A stretch of 64,000 nucleotides of DNA, from contig NC_066544.1 of the NCBI RefSeq assembly GCF_024679095.1, positions 1,012,853-1,076,852 on the forward strand. Reading direction: 5' to 3'. The DNA is from Eriocheir sinensis. Lineage: Eukaryota; Arthropoda; Malacostraca; Decapoda; Varunidae. Made by a program: the position numbers and the translations under genes. The notes beneath the pieces were generated by a model. It saw only the letters and a program-made list of their open reading frames with translations, was not told the DNA's origin and did no database searches. This document shows, piece by piece, positions 10,108-20,920 of this stretch (the first letter of the stretch is position 1; the number at the start of each line of letters is the position of its first letter).

Positions 10108-11060
10108 GGTGAAGTTGAACGGTGTGGAGCAGATTGGCAAAGGCGCTGGCGTAAAACGGGCCAGGGGCCACGGCAGTCAGAGAGTGCGTCGAGGGAACTG
10201 CGTGGGAAGGCGCTTGATGCCAGCGTGCCAGGGGCCACAGCAGGTTAAGGAGTGAGGAGAACGAACTGCCTGTACTATAGGCGCTGGCAAAACGAACCAG
10301 TGTCCAAATAACACTGTGACACTAACTGTTGCTGGGGACTTGCTGCACTGAACTGTTGATGGTGTATGATAATCCGAGAGGGTGGTGGTAGATCCAGGAG
10401 GCAGCTAGTAATCCCAGTGGGGTGTCACACTGTGTTTGCGTGTCTCTCTGAGTCTGTGTGCGTGTCACACGGTTTGCGTGTCTCAGTCGCCGTACCAGCG
10501 GAAGGGCAGGGAGGAGGAGGGGTGGGTGGGTGGGTGCTGGGAGGAGCACCAGGGGGCACAGAAGGTGCCTGGTGAAGGGGGCACAAAGGGTGCCTGGAGG
10601 AGGCGCTGGATGTGCTTGGAGGAGGCGCTGAAGGCGCCTGGGGACGGGGCACAGAAGGTGCTTGGAGGGGGTACAGAGGGTGCCCGGAGGGGGGCACAGA
10701 GGGTGCCTGGAGGAGACGCAGAGGGGGTCTGGAGGAGGGCACAGAGGGTGCCTGGAGGAGGACACAGAGGGTGCCTGGAGGAGGGCACAGAGGGTGCCTG
10801 GAGGAGGGCACAGAGGGTGCCTGGGGGAGGGCGGGGGAGAAACCCTGAAGGTGACAACTACGCCCACGGCGTAATGCTTCTCCCGGCCCGAGGCTCAATC
10901 CCACAAACCCCAAGCGGGGTGAGACTTATTGCCCCAGGAGAGGGTAGGACGAATGAATCAGATGCTTCTGACTCAGGTTCACCCTCCGGGAGAAAGTGCC
11001 TTTGAAACGGTACCGGTTATAAGCCACCTTGAACCTTAGCAACACTCCGGGGTCACCAGT
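10108..11060 (-). other. Gypsy-1 leader with tandem repeats and primer-binding site
   Basis: This is untranslated sequence between the 5' LTR and the gag ATG. It contains a partial unit of a 66-bp repeat near 10140-10260 and a 24-bp minisatellite at about 10550-10840 (units like GCACAGAGGGTGCCTGGAGG). Directly inside the LTR the minus strand reads ACTGGTGACCCCGGAG, whose TGGTGACCCC start fits a tRNA-primed binding site. Open frames here are translations of the minisatellite and are not credited. Confidence 0.7.
10550..10845. repeat. 24-bp minisatellite in the Gypsy-1 leader
   Basis: About twelve imperfect units of GAGGGTGCCTGGAGGAGGGC-type sequence, purine-rich on the plus strand. A homologous array occurs at 35885-36125. 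Confidence 0.9.
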
Positions 11061-11447
11061 TGTTGGTGGTAGCGAGTGTTCTTAGTGCTAGTCAGTTCGT
11101 GGATAGAGAAACTCATATCCGCCAACTTATAAATGTCATGGGCACAAACAAAACACAAAGAAAAGGTGTTTGTGTGTGTATGCATGTGTGAATGTTGTAC
11201 TGTGTAGGTTAACATTTAAGTGTTGGTGTATGTGTGGAACAATGTGTATGAGTGGACAACAAGAGGACATGGACGGACAGTCAGAGATAAACGGGTACAA
11301 GAAAAGTTAACTATGAAGACGCGACATACACAAGGAGACAAGGGTGGCGACGATGAACATATTCACAAATTAAGTCTGTGCTTGCAGCGCCATTTTTTTA
11401 GTGTCACTGAGGGGAAGGAGCACGCAGTTTGAGCGGTGACTGCTACA
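11061..11447 (-). mobile_element. Gypsy-1 5' LTR
   Basis: On the plus strand it starts TGTTGGTGGTAGCGAGTG and ends GCGGTGACTGCTACA, giving TG...CA ends. It is related over its whole length to the two LTRs at 33908-34323 and 36355-36773. It should hold the promoter and polyadenylation signals for the element; I see no clear TATA box. LINE-A sequence starts within a few bases of its outer edge. Confidence 0.85.
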
Positions 11448-11449
11448 TA

Positions 11450-12306
11450 TATACGCTTAACCTCAGACCTTGCTATCATTTCCGACTGGGGCAGAAGGAA
11501 CCTTGTGTCCTTCAATGCCTCAAAAACTCAATTTCTCCGCCTATCAACTCGACACAATCTTCCAAACACCTATCCCCTATTCTTCGACAACACTCAACTG
11601 TCACATTTTTCAACACTAAATATCCTCGGTCTATCCTTAACTCAAAATCTCAACTGGAAACTTCATATCTCCTCTCTCGCTAAACCAGCTTCCTCGAGGT
11701 TGGGAGTTCTGTATCGTCTCCACCAGTTCTTCTCCCCAGCACAGTTGCAATCCATATACAGGGGTCTTGTCCGCCCTCGTATGGAGTATGCATCTCGCGT
11801 GTGGGGGGGTCCCACTCACACAGCTCTTCTGGACAGAGTGGAATCTAAGGCTTTTCGTCTCATCAGGTCTCCTCCTCCTACTGATAGTCTTCTACCTCTA
11901 AAATTCCGTCGCGATGTTGCCTCTCTTTCTATCTTCTATCGCTATTTTCAAGCTGACTGCTCTTCTGAACTCGCTAACTGCATGCCTCCCTCCCTCCGCG
12001 GCCCCGCTGCACACGACTTTCTACTCATGCTCATCCCAATACTGTCCAAACCCCTTATGCAAGTTACCCAGCATCTTCACTCTTTCATCCCTCACGTTGG
12101 TAAACTGGAAAAATCTTCCTTTATCTGTATTTCCTCCTGCCTACGACTTGAATTCTTTCAAGAGGAGAGTATTAGGACACCTCTCCTCCCGAAATTGACC
12201 TCTCTTTCGGCCACCTCTTTTGATTCTTTTTATAGGAGCAGCGAGTGGCGGGCTTTTTTTTATATTATTGTTTACTTTTGTGTGTGCCCTTGAGCTGTCT
12301 CCTTTG
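11450..12306 (+). pseudogene. LINE-A copy 1, 3' part of RT ORF
   Basis: Encodes the post-catalytic part of a non-LTR reverse transcriptase: LTSDLAIISDWGRRNLVSFN, NILGLSLTQNLNWKLHISSL, YRGLVRPRMEYASRVWGG, LLDRVESKAFRLI, then FNA-type C-terminal helices. The C-terminus shifts frame near 12000-12060, so the usual ending SSVFPPAYDLNSFKRRVLGH appears in another frame. It is 5'-truncated at the Gypsy-1 LTR. The 3' end passes directly into a (TA)n tract. The same family recurs at 18440, 19415, 20588, 20917, 22175, 30651 and 60723. Confidence 0.85.
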
Positions 12307-12501
<195 letters not shown>

Positions 12502-12504
12502 TTT

Positions 12505-12781
12505 TACGTACGGCTCCAGCCCGTCATGGCGCAGGCATGTGTTTATAGTGGCGCCATCTTCTCTTGGCTCATGCTGCCCCCCGGAACTCCGTCTTGATTC
12601 ACTTGGACGGTTTCCTATAGATTCCGGGTTGACGGGTGGTCTTCAGGACAGCATGTGGGTAGTTTTAAGCCATTTGGCGATGACTAAAAAATTCGAGGTG
12701 GTCGCGTGGGGATTCGAGCCCGCGTCGTCCATTACGTGGTGAATGTGGGCCCAGCACGCTACCACTCAGCCATCACCTACC
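12505..12781 (-). mobile_element. Class-II-tRNA-derived SINE, copy 1
   Basis: On the minus strand it begins near 12781 with a head carrying an A-box-like TGGCTGAGTGGTAGCG, a long variable-arm-like segment and a B-box-like GGCTCGAATCC, as in tRNA-Leu/Ser. The body includes CATGCTGTCC-type sequence and TGCCGCCC-like GGGGGGCAGCATGAGCC, ending at CATGACGGGCTGG. The same body occurs at 15557 and 58634. It is embedded between two (TA)n tracts. Confidence 0.8.
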
Positions 12782-12783
12782 CT

Positions 12784-14327
<1,544 letters not shown>

Positions 14328-14620
14328 TTATTGCCTTTTGTGGTGTTTCAAGTAACACTGTACACAAAATCCACTGTCACATCTTGGGCAGTAGTGGTGG
14401 GATCGTACCCGCTTATCATGGTTCCCAACGCAGTTTCTAACTTTACCATGTGGCATTTTTTTCAATTCATGTCCATCATTTCCTATTTGTACTGCTTGTA
14501 CTGCTTGGTGTTGGTTGGGCTGTAGCTTCTCGTATCTGCTCTGCAGAACGGCGCCTTTTCAGGTTTCTCGGAGGAGCAAAATTTTCAACAAGACCCTGAA
14601 TGACAGAGTTATGCCGTCTT
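14328..14620 (-). pseudogene. piggyBac-like transposase C-terminus (cysteine-rich finger)
   Basis: The minus strand ends in a Cys/His-rich module: NCVGNHDKRVRSHHYC, then PRCDSGFCVQCYLKHHK, followed by a TAA stop at 14328-14330. The spacing of Cys and His matches the C-terminal zinc finger of piggyBac-family transposases, which targets DNA. Upstream, a basic segment (LKRRRSAEQIREAT) lies in a neighbouring frame, implying a frameshift near 14500. The DDD catalytic domain is absent, so this is a small relic. Confidence 0.5.
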
Positions 14621-15349
14621 ATTTCGGGTAATCTAAACATAATACAGCATTGTTGTGTTTATCATGTATAGATTTATGGTTCCTGAAACACTTGTGTACC
14701 TATAGAGATGCGTAATTATTACCTATTTCGACTATAAATCACTGAAAATTTATCGTAAAGTAATTATATCACCATCACACTTACTCAAATGCAGGCAGGC
14801 GCGTGGACAATGGCTGCTTTGTTTCATTATAAAAAGCTGTCCTGTAGTTGGTTGGCTGCACCAGCTGGTGGAAACGCTGAGCCAATAGTAGGTCTTGATA
14901 CAGGACACCTCAACTCAGTCCAAACAAACATCACGATCAAGAGTGACCGGGAGATTTGAAGTGAGCCAAAATATTGGCCTTACGGGTTGAAAGGGTTAAT
15001 CTCCTATCCCTCCTGATTAAATAGCTTTCTAAATAAAAGGTATTGGTCCATTAGTAAATTAGTTACAAGAAGAACATAAGCAATAAGGTTTTAATTATAA
15101 GTGAGCCGGTGTTGTGTCATCTGCCATCCACGTATCCTAAAACATCCCATCCTGATCTGCGCATGCGCGGAACACGATGTTTACAAACACAGTTTTGATA
15201 TCGTAGTTGGTCCAGGCAAGATGGCGGCAAGACAGCATGGCAGCTTTTATGGGAAATGACCAAATTCATGAATGACATGGACCCCATAATTCAGATAGCC
15301 TACCATTAACTGGAGAGAATCTGAGAAACATGACCATCAATCAGAAGAG
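14621..15349. other. Unassigned sequence
   Basis: No gene or repeat family is recognised on either strand. Confidence 0.5.
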
Positions 15350-15557
15350 TGTAGGTTATCTCATTTATCACATTTACCGACATAGAAGGGGTATAGGTTA
15401 TCTCATTTATCACATTTACCGACATACAAGGGGTGCAGGTTATCTCATTTATCACTTTTACTGACATACAAGGTTTCAGGTTACCTCATTTATCACATTT
15501 ACCGACATACAAGGGGTTTAGGTTATCTCATTTTTCACATTTACTGACATACAAGGG
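15350..15557. repeat. 42-bp minisatellite, five units
   Basis: The unit contains AGGTTATCTCATTTATCACA followed by TTTACCGACATACAAGGGGT. The fourth copy carries TTTCAGG and the last TTTTTCAC variants. The array ends at the start of a SINE. Confidence 0.93.
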
Positions 15558-15848
15558 TAGGCGTTGGCTGAGTGATTAGCGTGCGGGGCCACCATTCATC
15601 ACGCCATGAACAACTTCCATTCGAATCCCCACGCTACCACCTGGGATTTTTTAGTCACCGCCGAGTGGCTTAAGACTACCCACAGGCTGTCCAGAAGACC
15701 ACCTATCATCCCGGATTCTAGAAGAAACCGTACAAGCGAATCAAAAATGAGTTCCAGGGGGCAGCATGAGCCAAGCATAACTAGCGCCACTATAAAAATT
15801 GCCTGCGCCATGACGGGCTATTGCCGACCACCAGGCCCCTGAAGAAAG
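15557..15848 (+). mobile_element. Class-II-tRNA-derived SINE, copy 2
   Basis: The head reads GGCGTTGGCTGAGTGATTAG with a later B-box-like CATTCGAATCCC. The body is TTTTAGTCACCGCCGAGTGG, AAGACCACC, GGCAGCATGAGCC, GCGCCACTATAAA and CGCCATGACGGGCT, the same order as at 58634. The 3' end runs into (AT)n. Confidence 0.85.

Positions 15849-15945
<97 letters not shown>
15849..15945. repeat. (AT)n microsatellite at a SINE 3' end
   Basis: About 95 bp of TA/AT dinucleotides following the SINE tail. Confidence 0.98.
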
Positions 15946-15947
<2 letters not shown>

Positions 15948-16460
15948 CCAGTCACACTACCATCGGTTAAACAAAGACCAGATGAACCTGCTCTTAAGTT
16001 TATTTAAAGCAACAAAGAAACTCTCTGGAAATTAAGAAATAATTAATTAATTCCAGGCACACAGCAACCTAGCTATCTATCTTAAAACATCCTATGCAAA
16101 TAGATTACTTAACTGTAGGTGGACGAAGCGAGAGCCACACCTGATCTACCTCGTGGTCTGGAGCCCTGGAGTCCTTCTTCAGTCCTCTCTCGTTCCTCTC
16201 TGCAACACGCCGTGCCATCCTTACCTCCCACGGGCTTCCCTCACCTGTAGTACACAGTCTCACTGACTTGTGGATACTGCAAGGCTGGAAAGACCACCAC
16301 GATGAACAACGTGGCGCGGGAGATTGGTGAGGAACGTCTAGTCGCGTTGGAGTCTGGTTGGAAGATGGCTGAGAGCGGCCCGGCGAGACCCACAAGCCTC
16401 AGCTGCGGTCAAGATGCCAGCATTCGCCACACTGACTTCTCATTTTCTGTGTAACACTTA
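15946..16460. other. Unassigned sequence left of MITE 1
   Basis: Begins TGACCAGTCACACTACC and contains a GC-richer second half. No reliable coding or repeat assignment; an LTR fragment is possible but unsupported. Confidence 0.35.
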
Positions 16461-17257
16461 AGGTGGCGTCACACTGGACCAAATCTGGCGAGCACGAGCT
16501 TTTGCTGGCAGCTTTTGCTGGAGGGATGGCTTGCTCCCGAGCTTTTGCTCCTGCGTTTAGCTCGCCGCTTGGACGGGGAGCAGCTCGGCAAGCCGCAAGC
16601 AGGAAGTCAAATGAGCTCTCCGGTGCACCAATATGTGAATAATATATATTACCTAGTGTATTGAATCCGTATACCAATGATATTAGAAAACTTATTCACA
16701 TACTCCTTTTATGTTTGACGGTGTTTGTAATATTTTATAATGTTGAGAAAAGTAGTGCTGGATTTTATTTTGATGACCAAGACCAAGACCGCCCAGGCCA
16801 GCTGATATAAACACTCGCCATGGCCACCTCTCCTCGTTCAAAAGTTCACTTGTCCTCCTTCATTGTACATTCTTTGATAGCAAGAGTCAGGGACCATCCC
16901 GAGTTACAAGGGACCACAGCCATTCAGATTTCTGTAAGTCTACGCTGAAGAAAGTTATGATGTTATGATGTTGTACACATCATGGGTCTCCCTCCCTTCT
17001 CTTCAGCCATGACCGAGCCCAGACTCGTCTTTTCTTCTTCTGAGCTCGTTGAATAACAGCAAGTAATGCCGTCACAGCTGCACACTTAGCCGTAATGCGA
17101 AGCGTAGGTGTAGTAGGCATCATGGTTGAGGCTTTGTTTACAATGTTGCTCGTCGCTCGCCCCTCGTCAGTGTGACGACAACAGTAACTTGCTCGCGAGC
17201 AAAAGCTGCCAGAAAAAGCTCGTGCTCGCCAGATTTGGGTCCAGTGTGACGCCAGCT
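16461..17257. mobile_element. MITE 1: non-autonomous DNA transposon, TTA target duplication
   Basis: Long terminal inverted repeats of roughly 60-70 bp. The left end reads AGGTGGCGTCACACTGG and continues with AATCTGGCGAGCACGAGCTT; the reverse-complemented right end reads AGCTGGCGTCACACTGG and the same continuation. TTA lies on both sides (16458-16460, 17258-17260). Size about 797 bp with no transposase. A 3-bp TTA duplication fits PIF/Harbinger. The interior carries a truncated MADF-like exon. Confidence 0.85.
16820..16933 (+). pseudogene. MADF-like first exon inside MITE 1
   Basis: The ATG at 16820 opens a 38-codon frame that includes SFIVHSLIARVRDHPELQG, matching the start of MADF/Myb-SANT-like DNA-binding domains (L-I-x-x-V-R-x-x-P-x-L). 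It ends at a good splice donor (TCT/GTAAGT at 16934). No following exon is seen before the right terminal repeat. The likely reading is a remnant of the accessory gene of the autonomous parent element. It is short, so confidence is moderate. Confidence 0.45.
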
Positions 17258-17511
17258 TTACGCTAAACGCCCTACGGCTATGGTTTATTATTTATTAATA
17301 ATCTAACACATGAACTTGGTAATAGTGGGTCATGCATCCCACACATAATTCAGCTTTGGCAGCAATAACGAATATGATTTGAAATAGGTGCTGTTTCCCG
17401 CCTTCTTGGTTTCCCGCCTTGAAGAGGGCTTAGTTCCCGCTCTCTCAATCAAAATGGCGGTCACTTCCGCTGTATTTTTCCACGGGCTATTCCTTGAATA
17501 ATGAAATCATG

Positions 17512-17514
<3 letters not shown>

Positions 17515-17591
<77 letters not shown>
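17515..17591. repeat. (AT)n microsatellite
   Basis: About 77 bp of AT dinucleotides, directly followed by a LINE 3'-end fragment. Confidence 0.97.
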
Positions 17592-18182
<591 letters not shown>

Positions 18183-18439
18183 AATAAAAATTACTACAAT
18201 TGACTGTATTTGTTATTGTTGCCTACATAGAAATGACACTGACGACTGTTTCCTATACGTGGACTGTCATATATTTTCCATGCAATCAGACACGCCGTGA
18301 GACAGCAAAATGTCAGAGCTCGATAATGCATTTGTCAGACTTGGGTGAGCCGACTATAGCAGGAAGTTCAAGTTTCCAGGGTGAAATCTGTGGAGGGCCT
18401 GACTTCAGACGTTGCTGTCATCTTTGAATTGGTTATCAG

Positions 18440-18775
18440 GAACTTAGCTTTCTTCAATAGCTCAAAAGCCCAGTTTCTCCACCTGTCAACTTGACATAAG
18501 CCTCCAAATACCTATCCCTTATTCATCGATACCATTCAGCTGTCACCCTTTTCTACGCTAAACATTCTCTGTCTCATTTACTTAGCTCAAAATCTCAACT
18601 GGAACCCTCATATCTTCCCTGTTACCAAATCAGCCCTCACAGATACTGTCCATATACAAAGGCCTTGTCCGCCCTCGTATGGAGTATGCATCTCATGTGT
18701 CGGTGAGCTCCACACACACAGCCCCTTGTACAGAGTGGAGTCAAAGGCTTTTGTTTCATAAACTTCCCCGTCAGG
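18440..18775 (+). pseudogene. LINE-A copy 2, internal RT fragment
   Basis: Nucleotide match to LINE-A copy 1 from the FNASKTQFL-coding region to the LLDRVESKAF-coding region, with many indels and no usable frame. Continues at 19416 after an interruption. Confidence 0.75.
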
Positions 18776-19415
18776 GGTATCGTGGACGAGATTAAATCAC
18801 CGCTTCCCCACGATGACAAGAAAATATGATACGAAAGGAGCGTGGAACTTGTCAAGTGTCATTCTATGCTGGTGCCCCAGCAGAAGCTACAGCTCCTGAC
18901 GAAGGTCCGTTTTTCTTTCATGGCATTTGCGAACGTAACTATACGTAACTATGGAACAACTACGGATTTGCGTAGAATATCATCGGTTCGCTTTATAAGG
19001 CGGCGACTGCACCCCGGCAGGACACCGATTGGCGGCGTGGTCACGTGATGCGGCAGTACGATACGGGGCGCGCAATTTTTACGGTTATTTAATGCCGCTT
19101 TTATCCCGCCTGACGCCGCCAGATGGAGACTGATCCACACTTGGCGGCGTCTGACCCACCTGACTGTGTTGTTATTCCATTCTATGCCGGTTTCTGACAA
19201 CCGTTCCGACCGGCCCCGAACTTTTTTGAACATGCTAAAAAACAACAACAACCCGGCACACTTCCAGCCTGCTGCCCCTCGGTGGAGACTCTTCGTGCCA
19301 CCAACGTTTACCGCCGACCATGGTCACGATGGCACACGTTTTGTGCCATTTTCATTGTACGGGACCGAACGCTAAATCGGCTATGGGTGAACACCGTTCA
19401 ATTGCATGTCTGTAC
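18776..19415. other. Unassigned 640-bp segment interrupting LINE-A copy 2
   Basis: GC-rich non-coding sequence between two LINE-A pieces. No clear inverted ends or target duplication were found by eye, so it may be an insertion or a rearrangement. Confidence 0.4.
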
Positions 19416-19684
19416 CCCTTTCGCGGCCCCACTAAAGTCGAGTTTCTACTCAGCCCATCCATATACTGTCCAAATCCCTTATGCAAGAGTTAACCATTCT
19501 TTTACCCCTTTGACTGGTAAACTCATGAACAGGCTTCCTACGACGTTACCTATTTCAAGAGAAGAATGTCAAGACACCTCTCCATTCGAAATTGACTTAT
19601 TCTTTCATCACTCTGCTTTCTTTGATAGGAGCAGTGCTATAGCGTTTATGTACTTGATTATTTTTGCTCCTGAGCTGCTTCCTT

Positions 19685-19776
<92 letters not shown>
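19416..19776 (+). pseudogene. LINE-A copy 2, 3' end, with (GT)n tail
   Basis: Resumes in the C-terminal RT-coding region (CGCGGCCCCACTAAAG-like, TACTGTCCAAATCCCTTATG) and ends GAGCTGCTTCCTTTACTCT, after which a (GT)n tract runs from 19690 to 19776. Confidence 0.75.
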
Positions 19777-19929
19777 CGTCTCCACCAGTATTTATTTCTT
19801 CGTGCATCACGAAAAGTGTGATGGCAGCTGCCCCCGCCTTTCCGCAGATTGCTGTGACGTGCAACCTATGTCTTGGACAGAAGTGTATGTGTGTGTGGGT
19901 GCGTGCGTGTGTGTATTGCGTTGGGAGTA

Positions 19930-20310
19930 GGATCTTAGGACCCGTGTTGATGGCAGCCGCGTTTCCGCGAACTACGGCCATACTGATCCTCTGCCGGAGC
20001 CAGCAGGTCTCACGCGGCTCTCCCGTCTGCTCCGTCATCCTGCGTCCTATTTCTTGGAGCAGCTTGGCGAATGCGGGGCCCAGGGTACACATGGTCTTTG
20101 TCGCTAGCGGCTCGAAGCGATAGCGCTGGGTGAGTTCGGCGTATCGTTGTCGTTTTTGTTGTTCTGCCGATCGGGCGGCTGCTCCTGGATTGGTGTCGCT
20201 CTCCATAATGTGTGTGCTCCGGAACGTGTTCGTGCATGTTACGTCCCATAGCAAGGATCGGCCGCCGCTGAATGGGTATATTGTCACCCCGTCCGGTCTT
20301 CGCCCGTCAC
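19930..20310 (-). pseudogene. Possible restriction-endonuclease-like C-terminal domain of a LINE
   Basis: The minus-strand frame reads RPDGVTIYPFSGGRSLLWDV, ARSAEQQKRQRYAEL, FEPLATKTMC, ETCWLRQRISMAVVRGNAAA and NTGPKI before entering low-complexity sequence. The pattern R-P-D-G...W-D-V-T followed by K-containing helices, and a C-terminal L-R-Q-R-I-S-x-A-x-x-R-G-N-A-A, resembles PD-(D/E)XK-type tails found downstream of RT in many invertebrate retroelement proteins. The family name is not certain. No RT is seen next to it, so it would be a 5'-truncated copy. Confidence 0.4.
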
Positions 20311-20327
20311 CCCGATCTACATCTTTT

Positions 20328-20588
20328 CACCCTCAAATTAAAAAAAGTTGAATTTCAAATAAAAAAAGTTGAAATTCAAATTAAAAAAGTTGAAATTCAA
20401 ATTAAAAAAGTTGAAATTCAAATTTTAAAAAGTTGAATTTCAAATTAAAAAAGTTGAATTTCAAATTAAAAAAGAATTTCAAATTAAAAAAGTTGAATTT
20501 CAAATTAACAAAGTTGAATTTCAAATTAAAAAAAGTTGAATTTCAAATTTAAAAAGTTGAAATTCAAATTAAAAAAGTTTAAATTGAA
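20328..20588. repeat. 21-bp minisatellite, about twelve units
   Basis: Units of AAATTAAAAAAGTTGAATTTC, with GAATTTC and GAAATTC alternating, so that each unit is nearly self-complementary at its join. Ends at a LINE-A fragment. Confidence 0.92.
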
Positions 20589-20838
20589 ACTGCTAATTGC
20601 GTGCCTACCCCCTTCTCGCGGCTCCTCTGCACTCGACTTTCAACTCTAGCTCATCCCTATACCGTCCAAACCCATTATGCAAGAGGCAAGAATTAAATAG
20701 CATCTCCATTCTTTCATCCCCTTCACTGGTAAACTCTGGAACGGCCTTCCATTTTCCGTATTTCCTCCTGCCTAAGACTTAACCTCTTTCAAAAGGAGAG
20801 TATCATGTTGCCCATAAACTGATTCCTTTCCCGTAAAA

Positions 20839-20842
<4 letters not shown>
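20588..20842 (+). pseudogene. LINE-A copy 3, 3' fragment
   Basis: Matches the C-terminal RT-coding end (CTGCTAATTGCGTGCCTACC to AAAAGGAGAGTATC). It stops near an (AT)n tract that also borders copy 4 in the opposite direction. Confidence 0.75.

Positions 20843-20916
<74 letters not shown>
20843..20916. repeat. (AT)n microsatellite between two convergent LINE-A copies
   Basis: About 70 bp of AT dinucleotides; LINE-A 3' ends face it from both sides. Confidence 0.97.

Positions 20917-20920
<4 letters not shown>

Larger units (their letters stand above)
1..11447 (-). mobile_element. Gypsy-1: Ty3/Gypsy LTR retrotransposon, split by a Harbinger element
   Basis: Reading leftwards from the 5' LTR (11061-11447), the element has a long leader, gag (9307-10107), protease and the first part of RT (8349-9394), then a 6.5 kb foreign insert, then RT, RNase H and integrase (1-1826). 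The 3' end and 3' LTR lie beyond position 1. Protease, RT and integrase all lie in one frame once the insert and one CAG copy are ignored. The domain order protease-RT-RNase H-integrase is that of Ty3/Gypsy. The integrase and RT wording resembles the CsRN1-like group, which is inference. At least three in-frame stops make this copy inactive. Its LTR sits directly next to LINE-A sequence at 11450, so it probably landed in a LINE-A copy. Confidence 0.9.

Noticed and set aside
10322..10867. Pro/Leu/Cys-rich open frames with repeated PPGTLCA-like text, also at 35509-36353
   Set aside because: They are stop-free readings of the 24-bp minisatellites on either strand, inside an LTR-element leader.
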